A DNA stretch of 64,000 bases from Alcanivorax sp. 24 (GCF_004360225.1 NZ_SNUA01000008.1:124001-188000); one strand, 5' to 3'. Positions 8,854 to 17,450 are shown, counted from the stretch's first letter. Translations and numbers: made by a program. Notes: generated by a model from the sequence alone, not told the origin.

Positions 8854-9531
8854 TCAGAATGTCCTCTGCATGCCACAGTAATAGTGTACGGAGTGGAGCA
8901 ACTGCTGGCGCTCCAATTTGGGGATGACCTTGCCGATAACGCCGAAGCTGGCGCGGCGAGTGGTATCGATGCCAACGGCGGCCACTTTACGCAAAATGGG
9001 GCCAAAATGAAGCAGTGCTATCGGTTTTTCGAAGTACCAGTTCAGAGCGACCTCGGTCATTTCACGCAGATAGGCGACCAGAGCGTCGCGGGCTTCGGCT
9101 TCCCTGCCTTCGTTCGCCAGGTGACGTGCCTGGCGGCCTTTTTCCGCCAGAGCCTCGTCGATGGGGAAGGCGACGTACCAGGTGCCGCCGTCCTTCGACT
9201 GGAAACGGATGTCATCCATATAGCGGGCGGCGGCCTGATTTTGCTCCAGATCCATCTTCCTGGCGCTGCGGCCCACCACCAGCCCGGTGGCCTTGGCGAT
9301 GGTGTCGCAGGCCATGCGGATCAGACGCATCTGCCCGCTACCAAGACCGGCCATCGCCGCCGGTTTGAGGAAAAAGGTCCTCAGCGCCTCCTCGACGAAG
9401 GTCTTCATGATCGCTTCCATGGTTTCAGGCTCCGCTTTCCGCGCGCCCTCGTTCATGCGGCGAATAAAGCCATCGGTGGTCCGGTGCAGGGTTTCGCTGG
9501 AGGGAAAAGCCACGTAGGTCTTTGTTGTCAT
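8854..9531 (-). CDS. Unrecognised protein with internal duplication
   Basis: A 225-residue soluble-looking protein I do not recognise. It consists of two similar halves of about 95 residues: TYVAFPSSETL...FVEEALRTFFLKPAAMAGLG...CDTIAKATGLVVGRSARKM and WYVAFPIDEAL...MTEVALNWYFEKPIALLHFG...IDTTRRASFGVIGKVIPKL. The shared pattern is a YVAFP strand, a charged helix, then an (F/Y)F.KP turn and a hydrophobic helix with no clear membrane segment. The ATG at 9531 is preceded by GGAAG; a longer frame to 9636 lacks such a signal. It stands alone between the PadR operon promoter and the divergent YbjN gene. Confidence 0.6.
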   Translation of the reverse strand: MTTKTYVAFPSSETLHRTTDGFIRRMNEGARKAEPETMEAIMKTFVEEALRTFFLKPAAMAGLGSGQMRLIRMACDTIAKATGLVVGRSARKMDLEQNQAAARYMDDIRFQSKDGGTWYVAFPIDEALAEKGRQARHLANEGREAEARDALVAYLREMTEVALNWYFEKPIALLHFGPILRKVAAVGIDTTRRASFGVIGKVIPKLERQQLLHSVHYYCGMQRTF

Positions 9532-9728
9532 CGTTTGCTTCCGGTCTTCAAGGAACAGGGACAGAATTAGGGTGAACAGGCCCTGGCATGTTAGCGCTTC
9601 CTGACCGGCGCGGGCACGACTGCGGCGTCGGCACACCAGGGCCGGATCGGTAAACGGCGGGCGGATCGGCTCTTTCTTTTGCCCGGCGAATGCCCGATGA
9701 TGCGCCTCCTGACAAATCGGAGAGACGG

Positions 9729-10199
9729 ATGATAACGGTGGTCACACCCGACGCGGAACAGGTGACGCGTTGGCTGCAGCAGGCAAATATCCAGCACTAT
9801 ATTTGTGATCAGTGCCATGGGTTGCACCTGAGTGAGTTGCAGTCCCGGGAAGGGGTGGTGGACGCGCGCTTGTTCGTCGAGGAAGACGGTCTGTTACTGA
9901 CCACGGAGCTGGAGATCCGCCCCGGTGCCTTGTTCGCGGTGCAGGCGGAACTGTCGGCTCTGAACATGCAGTATCCGTCCCTGAAACTGTTCCTGGACGT
10001 CAATGACGATTCCATGCCGAGGCTGGTGGCCTGCGACCTGCTGCTTGGCCGTCAGGGCGTGACCTTTGATCAGTTCATCTATTTCGTGCAGGCCACCGTG
10101 GACGGCACCGTACAACTGCTGGAAGAATGCCAGCAGGCGGGTTGGTTATTCTGGCCCGACGATGAGGGCGCGCCCTCGGAGCCCGGCGCGCTGCACTGA
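9729..10199 (+). CDS. YbjN domain protein
   Basis: A 156-residue acidic protein matching the YbjN family (putative bacterial sensory regulators related in fold to type III secretion chaperones): DARLFVEEDGLLLTTELEI, ALFAVQAELSALNMQYPSLKLFLDVNDD and a helix near the C terminus. The ATG at 9729 has GGAG six bases upstream; an earlier in-frame ATG at 9690 lacks one. No membrane segment. Function in this organism unknown. Confidence 0.75.
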   Translation: MITVVTPDAEQVTRWLQQANIQHYICDQCHGLHLSELQSREGVVDARLFVEEDGLLLTTELEIRPGALFAVQAELSALNMQYPSLKLFLDVNDDSMPRLVACDLLLGRQGVTFDQFIYFVQATVDGTVQLLEECQQAGWLFWPDDEGAPSEPGALH

Positions 10200-10280
10200 G
10201 CGTTTCCACCCGGAGCAATATCCCGGGACGCTTGAGGATGAGCGTCACTAGACGCTTGAGGATTCACCGAGGATCCTTCG

Positions 10281-10946
10281 CTGGAACCCACAATCAGCCC
10301 TTTTGACGCGCAGGCCGGTGAACGGCGGGCGCGGCTCATCGACAGCCTGGTGGCCCGTCATTACGCGGTCATGCCGGGTTATTTTCCCACGCCTTTGATC
10401 CGCGCCCTGCGCCGCGAGGCGTTGTTGCGTGATGCCCGTGGCGAATTTCAGGAAGCCGGTATCGGTCGGCGCGAGGATCACCAGCATGACCAGCGCGTGC
10501 GCCGTGACCGCACCTGCTGGCTGAACGGCTCGACCCTGGCCCAATGCCGCCTGCAGGAAGAACTGGAGCAGCTGCGGCTGGCGGTGAACCGGGAGCTGTT
10601 TCTCGGGCTGTTCGATCTGGAAGCGCACTTCGCCATCTACGATCCCGGCGCTTTTTATCGGCGCCACCTGGATGCCTTTCGCGGCAACTCCGGCCGCGTG
10701 TTATCGGTGGTGCTGTACCTGAATCAGAACTGGAGCAGTGACCTGGGCGGCCGCCTGCGCCTGTGGCCGGAACCGCACAGCCGCGTGGTGGATACGGAAG
10801 TGGAACCCCTCGGTGGCACGCTGGTGTGCTTCCTGAGCGAGCACATTCCTCATGAGGTGCTGGAGGCCCAGGCCCAACGAATCAGCATCGCCGGCTGGTT
10901 TCGCTGCAATAACACCACCGCCGAACGGCTCGATCCGCCACGTTGA
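10281..10946 (+). CDS. 2OG-Fe(II) oxygenase, start codon uncertain
   Basis: A prolyl 4-hydroxylase-like dioxygenase of the SM-20 type. The iron site is visible as His and Asp in FYRRHLDAF and a distal His in LSEHIPHEV; the Arg in RISIAGWFR would bind 2-oxoglutarate. The first conventional start in frame is GTG at 10350, but the frame is open from 10260 and encodes FDAQAGERRARLIDSL, which belongs to the family's N-terminal helix. I therefore place the start at CTG 10281, with GAGGA seven bases upstream. A frameshift between an out-of-frame ATG at 10238 and this region is an alternative. A 13-bp direct repeat (GACGCTTGAGGAT at 10227 and 10251) lies just upstream. Confidence 0.7.
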   Translation: MEPTISPFDAQAGERRARLIDSLVARHYAVMPGYFPTPLIRALRREALLRDARGEFQEAGIGRREDHQHDQRVRRDRTCWLNGSTLAQCRLQEELEQLRLAVNRELFLGLFDLEAHFAIYDPGAFYRRHLDAFRGNSGRVLSVVLYLNQNWSSDLGGRLRLWPEPHSRVVDTEVEPLGGTLVCFLSEHIPHEVLEAQAQRISIAGWFRCNNTTAERLDPPR

Positions 10947-10953
10947 AAAGGGA

Positions 10954-11125
10954 TCCGCTGGCACGCAACACGCCAGCACGCTTGCACGCTAAGCAGGGCG
11001 GCATCGAGGACCCTGCGTAGTGAGTTCACGAACCCACTTCTGTTGTGACTTCCCAAGCACTCAGGCCTCTCCGTCTGACTTCGGGCTGGCAAGCCTGGCG
11101 TGCTGGCGTGTCGCGTGCCAGCGGA
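10954..11125. mobile_element. MITE-like element A with 28-bp terminal inverted repeats
   Basis: Arms at 10954-10981 and 11098-11125 are reverse complements with one mismatch and are built from GCACGC/AACACGC motifs. The interior shares CTTCTGTTGTGACT and a CTGACTTCGGG-type block with the element at 43.46 kb. No coding capacity. It ends 17 bp before the Hsp20 heat-shock promoter. Confidence 0.7.
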
Positions 11126-11141
11126 AACGGTGTATCCCCCC

Positions 11142-11169
11142 CTTGAAATCTTTTCGGCCCCCCCCATTT
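11142..11169 (+). promoter_or_regulatory. Sigma-32 heat-shock promoter of hsp20
   Basis: CTTGAAA at 11142-11148 and CCCCATTT at 11162-11169, spaced by 13 bases, match the sigma-32 consensus (CTTGAAA, 13-15 bp, CCCCATNT) exactly. It lies about 130 bp upstream of the Hsp20 start, leaving a leader of roughly 120 nt. Confidence 0.85.
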
Positions 11170-11297
11170 ATCTCCCCGTGACCACAGCCGGCTGAAGTGT
11201 CACGTCCCAAACAGGCGTTCCGATGAGCGGGATGCCCGGTAAATTGTCCACCCCTTTGCCTGCGGGGAACGGGTGGTATGAATCTGGAGACGACGTG

Positions 11298-11714
11298 ATG
11301 AATACTTTGGCACCTCTTTTTCGACACAGTGTGGGTTTTGACCGTTTCGACGAGTGGCTGGACGGCCTGCGTTCCGACCAGTCCGGCGGTTATCCCCCGT
11401 ACGACATTATCCGTGACGCCGATGGCCGTTATCAGGTGGTGATGGCGGTGGCCGGCTTCCGTGAGGCCGAGCTGACCGTGACGGTGCAGGAGAATGTTCT
11501 GCGCATCACCGGCAAACCCGGCGCCGAGGAGCAGCAGGGCCGTACCTGGCTGCATCGCGGCATTGCCCGCCGTGCCTTCGAGCGCACCTTCCGATTGGCC
11601 GACCACGTGCAGGTGGACAGCGCCGCGCTGAACGATGGCCTGCTGGTGGTGCATCTGAAACGGGTGGTTCCGGAATCCGAGAAAGCCCGTCAGGTCCCGA
11701 TCAACAAGGATTGA
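11298..11714 (+). CDS. Hsp20 small heat shock protein (IbpA-like)
   Basis: A 138-residue alpha-crystallin protein starting MNTLAPLFRHSVGFDRFDEWL, the IbpA-type N terminus, then the alpha-crystallin domain (PPYDIIRDADGRYQVVMAVAGF to LLVVHLKRVVPE) with the RAFERTFRLADHV core and a C-terminal tail lacking a clear I-X-I anchor (QVPINKD). It is an ATP-independent holdase. The ATG at 11298 has GGAG eight bases before it; an in-frame ATG at 11223 falls in the leader. A perfect sigma-32 promoter drives it, and the leader can pair with the start region. Confidence 0.9.
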   Translation: MNTLAPLFRHSVGFDRFDEWLDGLRSDQSGGYPPYDIIRDADGRYQVVMAVAGFREAELTVTVQENVLRITGKPGAEEQQGRTWLHRGIARRAFERTFRLADHVQVDSAALNDGLLVVHLKRVVPESEKARQVPINKD

Positions 11715-11728
11715 TACCAATATACTCA

Positions 11729-11749
11729 GGGGCCGGTAACACCGGCTCC
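11729..11749 (+). terminator. Hairpin after hsp20
   Basis: GGGGCCGGT (11729-11737) and ACCGGCTCC (11741-11749) form a 9-bp stem with a 3-base loop 14 bp after the hsp20 stop. No T tract follows, so termination strength is doubtful. Confidence 0.4.
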
Positions 11750-11914
11750 TGACATTCCCTTCCGTTATCAGGCTCCCTCCAATATAGCCAACTTGTCTAT
11801 TCAACGCCCTGACACCGTTGTCGGCGGCGGCGCAGAATCGAAGATACAAGCCCGGAATGCACGCCCCCTGACGGGAGAACGCGTGATTCCGGCTGCGGAC
11901 AAGGAGGCGGACCC

Positions 11915-12433
11915 ATGAAACGCTTGTACTACGTTACCGGCACTCTCGACAGTGTCCAGAATATCTCCCGGGATCTGGACGTGACCGGGATCGACGAAGG
12001 CCGCATGCATGTTCTGGGCAAGGAATCCGGCCCGGTGATCCGGGCCCAGCTGCACGCCACCACCATCTGGGAAGATACCGAGATCATGCATGCTGGTTTT
12101 CTCGGCGCTCTGTTCGGCGCGCTCGGCGGTTTCATCATCGGCTCGGCGCTGGTGGCGATGGAGCCCTGGGGGCAGCAACTGGCCTTGAGCGTGGTGATCT
12201 TCAGCACCCTTTTCTGCATGTGCTTCGGCGCCTGGCTGGGCGGCATCTACGGTATTTCCAGCCGCAACCATCACCTGGAGCCCTACTGGAAAGACGTGGA
12301 GAATGGCAACTACCTGGTGATGGTGGACGCCGATACCGAAGTCCAGGCGCGCCGGGTGGAACGGATGATGGAGCAACGCCACCGCGAGGCCAGGGAAGTG
12401 GGTCACGAGGACGATTTCAGTCCGTTCAATTGA
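11915..12433 (+). CDS. Two-helix membrane protein of unknown function
   Basis: A 172-residue protein with a soluble N-terminal domain (MKRLYYVTGTLDSVQNISRDL, an alpha/beta start seen in small stress-associated membrane proteins), two glycine-rich membrane helices (about residues 60-83 and 92-113) and a C-terminal domain (NGNYLVMVDADTEVQARRVERMM) that looks like a second copy of the alpha/beta unit. AAGGAGG precedes the start. It sits between hsp20 and the 4.5S RNA gene. I do not recognise a named family with confidence. Confidence 0.65.
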   Translation: MKRLYYVTGTLDSVQNISRDLDVTGIDEGRMHVLGKESGPVIRAQLHATTIWEDTEIMHAGFLGALFGALGGFIIGSALVAMEPWGQQLALSVVIFSTLFCMCFGAWLGGIYGISSRNHHLEPYWKDVENGNYLVMVDADTEVQARRVERMMEQRHREAREVGHEDDFSPFN

Positions 12434-12497
12434 ACTTGCAATGGCATAAACGTTTGGCCACAATGCGCGCTCGCCTTCACGGGCGCGTTATGGCCGA

Positions 12498-12595
12498 CCT
12501 GCCGGTCCCCTCGCAACGATAAATCGCGCAACCCGCCAGGCCCGGAAGGGAGCAACGGACGCGGTGGACTTGTGTGCCGAGGTGCGGCTGGCGGG
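12498..12595 (+). ncRNA. ffs: Signal recognition particle 4.5S RNA
   Basis: The conserved core is present: CAGGCCCGGAAGGGAGCAAC forms the GGAA tetraloop and internal loop that bind Ffh, with TGTGTGCCGAGGTG on the 3' side. The ends pair (CCTGCCGGT at 12498-12506 with GCTGGCGGG at 12587-12595). Size of about 98 nt fits the short gammaproteobacterial form. Placement just upstream of dnaX is typical. End points are estimated from pairing. Confidence 0.92.
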
Positions 12596-12739
12596 AAGGC
12601 CTCCATCTCCCCCCTTTCTTCGCCGCGCCATCACACCATTCCGTTCCCGTGCTGTTGCAACCCGGCCAGATTCGCTAGCATACGGCATTCGCCAAGCTTA
12701 TCGCTTTTGCAAAGCCCGCATCCTTTTGGCTGGAGTACC

Positions 12740-14656
12740 ATGAGTTACCAGGTTCTTGCCCGCAAGTATCGCCCGCGCACCTTCGATGAACTGGTGGGCC
12801 AGGAACACGTTTCCCGGGCGTTGATGCACGCGCTCGATCAGGATCGCTTGCACCACGCCTACTTGTTCACCGGCACCCGGGGTGTCGGCAAGACCACCAT
12901 CGCCCGCATCCTGTCCCGCTGCCTCAATTGCGAGGAAGGCGTCAGCAGCCGTCCTTGTGGCGTTTGCCCCACTTGTCAGGAAATTGGCGAGGGTCGCTTC
13001 GTTGATCTGATCGAGGTGGATGCCGCCAGCCGCACCAAGGTGGAGGATACCCGCGAGCTGCTGGAAAACGTGCAGTACGCGCCCAGCCGTGGCCGCTACA
13101 AGGTCTATCTGATCGACGAAGTGCACATGCTCTCCGCGCACTCGTTCAACGCGCTGCTGAAGACGTTGGAGGAGCCGCCGCCCCATGTGAAGTTCCTGCT
13201 CGCCACCACCGATCCGCAGAAACTGCCGGTGACCGTCCTGTCGCGCTGCCTGCAGTTCAGCCTCAAGGCGTTACCGGCGGAACAGATCGCCCGCCACCTC
13301 AAGGACCTGCTCGAACGGGAGATGATCCGCTTCGAGGAGCCGGCGCTGCTGGCGCTGGGCAAGGCCGCGCGCGGGTCCATGCGTGACGCCCTCAGCCTCA
13401 CTGACCAGGCCATTGCTTTCGGTGGTGAGCAACTGACCACCGGCGCCGTCTCCGGCATGCTGGGGACCGTTGATCGCGCTCATGTGCGGACCTTGTTGCG
13501 GGCGTTGGCCGAGGATACGCCGGCGGCGGTGCTGAACGCGCTGGCGGCGGTGTCCGAACACGCTCCGGACGAGCTGGCATTGTTGGACGAACTGGTGTCG
13601 GCGCTGCACGAGTTGGCGGTGACTCAGGCGCTGGGTGAAAGCGATGACGCCGACATGCAGGCGCTGGCCGGGGAGTTCACCGCCGAGCAGGTGCAACTCT
13701 ATTACGACGTGGCTCTGCGCGGCCGCCGCGATGTACAGGACGCCCCGGACAGCCGCGCCGCGCTGGAAATGACGCTGCTGCGCATGGTGCTGTTCTCACC
13801 CAAGGGCGTGCTCGCGGCGGGGGAGGGCAGCGCCCCGGCAAAAAAGCCCCAGCCAGCCCCTAGCGACGCCCCCGCGGCGTCGGGCCCCGGCGCTATGAAG
13901 GCCATGCTGGACGGCGGCACCGCTGGTGCCAACGAGCAACCCGGATCGCAAGCGCGATTGGACGCCACGGTGAGCGCACCGCCGGCTCAACAGGCGGTGG
14001 CGGCGGAACCGGCGCCCGAGCCTGCTCTGGCTCCGCAACCTGAAGACCGCTACCCGCCCCGGAATGAACCGGCGCCCCCGCCTGAGACGGCCCCGCGGCC
14101 GGAGCCCGGAGCCGCGGCGCTGTCGCGGGCTCTGGAGACCGCGCCAGCGGCACTGGAACCCGAACCGGAACCCCAGTCCGAGCCCGAACCGGAACCCGGG
14201 CCGGCGGCCGCCGAGCAGCCGGTACGTCGGCAGCCGGATCCCGAACCCTTGGGGGAGCCCCGGGATGACGGCGAAATGGCTTCCTGGTGGGCGGCGTTGT
14301 TGATGCGGTTGCCGCTGGACGGGGCGGTGCGGCACCTGGCCCGCAACGCGGTGCTGGCGGAGCGCGACGAACATCAGTGGACGCTGGAACTCAGCAATGG
14401 CCACCAGGTGCTGGTCAATAATGAGCGTCTGGAGGAATTGGGCGGCGCGCTCAGTGATTACTACCATCGCCGTATCCGGGTTCAGGTGCGTTACCATGAA
14501 ACCGTGGCCGATACCCCGGAGTTGCTGGATCAGCAGCGCCGTCAGGAACGGCTGGAGGAGGCGCGGGCATCACTGCTGGCCGACGACACCGTGCAAACGC
14601 TGATGAGCCGTTTCGGCGGCCGCCTCGATGAAGACAGTATCCGCCCCCGCGACTAG
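12740..14656 (+). CDS. dnaX: DNA polymerase III subunits gamma/tau
   Basis: A 638-residue clamp-loader ATPase starting [21 protein letters not shown]. Walker A is GTRGVGKTT, four cysteines ([19 protein letters not shown]) form the zinc module, and [22 protein letters not shown] is Walker B. The ATPase and collar domains occupy about residues 1-365. A Pro/Ala/Glu-rich linker (about 370-510) leads to the tau-specific C-terminal domain (about 515-638) that binds polymerase alpha. I use the ATG at 12740 preceded by GGAG; the longer upstream frame overlaps the 4.5S RNA. A slippery A AAA AAG at codons 367-369 would yield a 374-residue gamma. It heads dnaX-ybaB-recR. Confidence 0.96.
   Translation: MSYQVLARKYRPRTFDELVGQEHVSRALMHALDQDRLHHAYLFTGTRGVGKTTIARILSRCLNCEEGVSSRPCGVCPTCQEIGEGRFVDLIEVDAASRTKVEDTRELLENVQYAPSRGRYKVYLIDEVHMLSAHSFNALLKTLEEPPPHVKFLLATTDPQKLPVTVLSRCLQFSLKALPAEQIARHLKDLLEREMIRFEEPALLALGKAARGSMRDALSLTDQAIAFGGEQLTTGAVSGMLGTVDRAHVRTLLRALAEDTPAAVLNALAAVSEHAPDELALLDELVSALHELAVTQALGESDDADMQALAGEFTAEQVQLYYDVALRGRRDVQDAPDSRAALEMTLLRMVLFSPKGVLAAGEGSAPAKKPQPAPSDAPAASGPGAMKAMLDGGTAGANEQPGSQARLDATVSAPPAQQAVAAEPAPEPALAPQPEDRYPPRNEPAPPPETAPRPEPGAAALSRALETAPAALEPEPEPQSEPEPEPGPAAAEQPVRRQPDPEPLGEPRDDGEMASWWAALLMRLPLDGAVRHLARNAVLAERDEHQWTLELSNGHQVLVNNERLEELGGALSDYYHRRIRVQVRYHETVADTPELLDQQRRQERLEEARASLLADDTVQTLMSRFGGRLDEDSIRPRD
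13821..13884 (+). promoter_or_regulatory. Programmed -1 frameshift signal in dnaX
   Basis: All three parts of the E. coli-type signal are visible. An internal Shine-Dalgarno GGGAGGG lies at 13821-13827. The slippery heptamer A AAA AAG (13840-13846) is in the correct phase (GCA AAA AAG). A GC-rich hairpin of CGACGCC and GGCGTCG follows from about 13864. After a -1 slip the ribosome reads five codons and meets TAG at 13861. Confidence 0.8.
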
Positions 14657-14678
14657 GGCCCGAACAGGTAGCAAAACG

Positions 14679-14999
14679 ATGGATTTCGACATGAACGACC
14701 TTCTCAAGCAGGCCCAGGCCATGCAGGAGAAGATGAAAAAAATGCAGGAAGACGCCGCCAACGCCGAAGTCACCGGCGAAGCCGGCGCCGGTCTGGTCAA
14801 GGTGGTGATGAATGGCCGCCATGACGTCAAGAAAGTGGAGCTTGATCCCAGTGTCATGAGCGAGGATAAGGAATTCCTTGAGGATCTGCTGGCCGCCGCC
14901 GTCAATGACGCGGTGCGCCGGGTCGAACGCAGCCAGCAGGATGCCATGAAGAACATGGCGGGTGGCGGGCTAGGTGGTTTCCCGTTCCCGGGCATGTAA
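14679..14999 (+). CDS. YbaB/EbfC nucleoid-associated protein
   Basis: A 106-residue protein with the family's opening [21 protein letters not shown], the [27 protein letters not shown] strand region and a Gly/Met-rich C terminus ([15 protein letters not shown]). YbaB dimers bind DNA. It follows dnaX by 22 bp and precedes recR by 12 bp, the standard arrangement. Start at 14679 (MDFDMND); ATG 14691 is possible. Confidence 0.93.
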   Translation: MDFDMNDLLKQAQAMQEKMKKMQEDAANAEVTGEAGAGLVKVVMNGRHDVKKVELDPSVMSEDKEFLEDLLAAAVNDAVRRVERSQQDAMKNMAGGGLGGFPFPGM

Positions 15000-15011
15000 C
15001 GGATCGATGTG

Positions 15012-15629
15012 ATGAAGCATCCGCCCCTGGTGGAAAACCTGATCGACGCCTTTACCTGCCTGCCCGGTGTGGGCCCCCGGTCCGCGCAACGCATGACGTA
15101 CGCCTTGCTGGAGCGGGGTCGCGAGCAGGGGCGTGAACTGGCTGACGCGCTGCGCGCGGCCATGGATGGTGTCAGCCACTGCGAGCGTTGCCGCAACTAT
15201 GCCGAGCGGACCAATGCGGAGCAGACCCTGTGCGCCATTTGCCTGGACCCGCGCCGGGATCCGTCGCTGATCTGTATCGTGTCCTCGCCGGCCAATGTGC
15301 CGGCGGTGGAACAGTCCGGTGAATTTCGTGGCCATTATTTCGTGCTGATGGGTGAGTTGTCGCCGCTGGACGGTATCGGGCCGCGGGAACTGGGTCTGGA
15401 TGTGCTCGAGCAACGGCTGCGTGACGGTGAAATTCGCGAGCTGATTCTGGCCACCGGCACCACCGTGGAGGGGGAGGCGACCGCTCACTATGTCCTCGAT
15501 CTGGCCCGGGAAGCGGGCGTTAGTGTCACCCGCATCGCTCAGGGTGTTCCCATGGGCGGTGATCTGGAGTTCGTCGACGGCGCCACCCTGGCTCAGGCCC
15601 TGCGCGCCCGCCGCCCGTTCGAGGATTGA
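15012..15629 (+). CDS. recR: Recombination mediator protein RecR
   Basis: A 205-residue RecR with an N-terminal helix-hairpin-helix (FTCLPGVGPRSAQRM), a four-cysteine zinc finger (CERCRNYAERTNAEQTLCAIC) and a Toprim domain (LMGELSPLDGIGPREL; ILATGTTVEGEATAHYV). It acts with RecF/RecO to load RecA at gaps. Start codon options are GTG 15009 and ATG 15012; I use the ATG. A run of GC-rich CACGC motifs and a REP pair follow the gene. Confidence 0.95.
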   Translation: MKHPPLVENLIDAFTCLPGVGPRSAQRMTYALLERGREQGRELADALRAAMDGVSHCERCRNYAERTNAEQTLCAICLDPRRDPSLICIVSSPANVPAVEQSGEFRGHYFVLMGELSPLDGIGPRELGLDVLEQRLRDGEIRELILATGTTVEGEATAHYVLDLAREAGVSVTRIAQGVPMGGDLEFVDGATLAQALRARRPFED

Positions 15630-15696
15630 GCGAAAAAGCCGCCGGCACGCTTACACGCAGCGCGCCAGCCCTTGTGCGCGGCCTTGCCGCGCGGTA

Positions 15697-15764
15697 TTCG
15701 CTGGCAAGCCAGCTCCCACAGCGTCTTCGTAGCCGAACCTGTGGGAAGCTGGCTTGCCAGCGAA
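15697..15764. repeat. REP/REPIN-type inverted pair
   Basis: Arms 15697-15721 and 15739-15764 are inverted, inner stem GCTGGC/GCCAGC. The left arm lacks one A of the GTGGGAAGC motif. Just upstream, at 15643-15660, is a short GGCACGCTTACACGC stretch like the ends of the elements at 10.95 and 47.6 kb. Confidence 0.8.
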
Positions 15765-15844
15765 CTTAGCGAACTTATTGCACCCCCTCGATCACCATGT
15801 AACAGTCTCCTTGGCTCGGCTACACACAGAACAAGGAGAACAGC

Positions 15845-16999
15845 ATGGCCTCGATCATATTGCCCCGTGTGCTGGAGGTGGGCGCCGGCGCCATGGCGCG
15901 CCTGCCGGCGGTACTGCAGGGGCTCGGTTGCCGCAATCCGCTGATCGTCACCGACCGGATGATGGCGCGACTGGGGTATCTGGAACGTTTGCGGGGGTTG
16001 CTGGCGGAGGCGGGCATGGGCTCTGACGTGTTCGCCGATACGCTGCCGGAGCCCACCGCCGCCTCTCTGGAAGGCGGACTGGCGATGGTACGCGACGGTG
16101 ATTATGACGCCGTGGTGGCCCTGGGCGGCGGCAGCCCCATCGACAGCGCCAAGGCCATCGCCGTGCTGGGCAGGCATGGCGGCGTAATCAATGATTACCG
16201 CTTTCCGCGTCAGGTGGATGAAGCGGGGTTGCCGGTGATCGCCATTCCCACCACCGCCGGCACTGGTTCGGAAGCCACCCGTTTCACCATCATCACCGAC
16301 GAACGTACCGACGAAAAACTGCTCTGCGTCGGCGCCGCCTTCATGCCGGTGGCGGCACTGGTGGACTACGAGCTGACTGTGTCGGTGCCCCCGCGAACCA
16401 CCGCGGACACCGGTATCGATGCCATGACTCACGCCATCGAGGCCTACGTCAGCCGCAAGGCCAACGGCTACAGTGACAGCCAGGCTCTGGCGGCGTTGCG
16501 GTTGATCGGTCCTCATTTGCGTCGTGCCTACCACGATGGCGAGGACCGGGCGGCGCGGGAAGCGATGATGCTTGGCGCCACGCTGGCCGGAGTGGCCTTC
16601 TGCAACAGCTCGGTGGCGCTGGTGCACGGCATGAGCCGTCCCATCGGTGCTTTCTTCCATGTGCCCCACGGCTTGTCCAACGCCATGTTGCTGCCGGCGG
16701 TGACCGAATATTCGTTGCCGGCGGCCTCGGCCCGTTACGCGGATTGCGCCCGCGCGCTGGGGTTCGCCGGGCTGGATGATGACGATGCCCGCGCCAACGC
16801 CAAGTTGTTGGAGACCCTGGTGGCGATTAATGATGAGTTACAGGTGCCGACGCCGGCGGGCTTCGGCATCGACCGCGACCGCTTTTTCGAGGTCCGTCAC
16901 ACCATGGCGGAACAGGCCCTGGCTTCCGGCTCGCCGGGGAACAATCCCCGGGTGCCGGAGGCCGAGGAGATCGTGCGGCTTTATGAGGCGCTTTGGTGA
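15845..16999 (+). CDS. Iron-containing alcohol dehydrogenase
   Basis: A 384-residue group III alcohol dehydrogenase. The nucleotide site is VVALGGGSPIDSAKA and the TTAGTGSEAT block follows it. Metal ligands are in DTGIDAMTHAIEAYVS, MSRPIGAFFHVPHG and the later His of the family. AAGGAG precedes the ATG. The family oxidises primary alcohols or reduces aldehydes with NAD(P)+; in an alkane degrader it could serve terminal oxidation, but the substrate is not determinable here. Confidence 0.9.
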   Translation: MASIILPRVLEVGAGAMARLPAVLQGLGCRNPLIVTDRMMARLGYLERLRGLLAEAGMGSDVFADTLPEPTAASLEGGLAMVRDGDYDAVVALGGGSPIDSAKAIAVLGRHGGVINDYRFPRQVDEAGLPVIAIPTTAGTGSEATRFTIITDERTDEKLLCVGAAFMPVAALVDYELTVSVPPRTTADTGIDAMTHAIEAYVSRKANGYSDSQALAALRLIGPHLRRAYHDGEDRAAREAMMLGATLAGVAFCNSSVALVHGMSRPIGAFFHVPHGLSNAMLLPAVTEYSLPAASARYADCARALGFAGLDDDDARANAKLLETLVAINDELQVPTPAGFGIDRDRFFEVRHTMAEQALASGSPGNNPRVPEAEEIVRLYEALW

Positions 17000-17057
17000 C
17001 TGGGACGGTACATGCGCCATGGTGGGATCATTCGCTTTGAATCATGGGCTACGAAGC

Positions 17058-17275
17058 CGCTGTGGGAAGCTTGCTCGCAAGCGAATATTGTCAAGCGGCT
17101 GAGTGAACCCCATTCACTTGCGAGCAAGCTTCCCACAGCGAGGCCCTATCCGTGGGAGTCTTGCTGGCTCCGTGGCCTTTCACTTCGAAGCCGTTGTGGG
17201 AGACTGCCTTGGCAGCGAAAAGGCCCTGAGATCGAACTTGCATCGTATTCGCTGGCAAGCCAGCTTCCCACAGCG
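17058..17275. repeat. Cluster of four REP arms in two inverted pairs
   Basis: Pair one: 17058-17086 and 17112-17140 with inner stem GCTTGC/GCAAGC and a loop (ATTGTCAAGCGGCTGAG) shared with the copy at 5.6 kb. Pair two: 17192-17218 (inner stem GCC/GGC, altered GTGGGAGAC) and 17248-17275 (GCTGGC stem). They fill most of the 451-bp gap before the acyl-CoA dehydrogenase gene. Confidence 0.8.
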
Positions 17276-17450
17276 GAGGAGCTACGAAGCCGCTTTAGCA
17301 GCGAATGGCGCGTTGGCGTGCCGCCGTTGACGAATTCGTCCTCCAGATTGCGCGTTCCGGTCTTTGTCCGGCCAGGCGGGGTTTGCTACCTTGTAAACCA
17401 AGCAAGCGCTAGGTATGGCTGGTGCCAGGGCGACAATCACAGGAGGTTCC

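Noticed and set aside
12572-12739. Upstream extension of dnaX to 12572.
   Set aside because: It overlaps the 4.5S RNA gene; homologues start at MSYQVLARK, and a Shine-Dalgarno precedes 12740.
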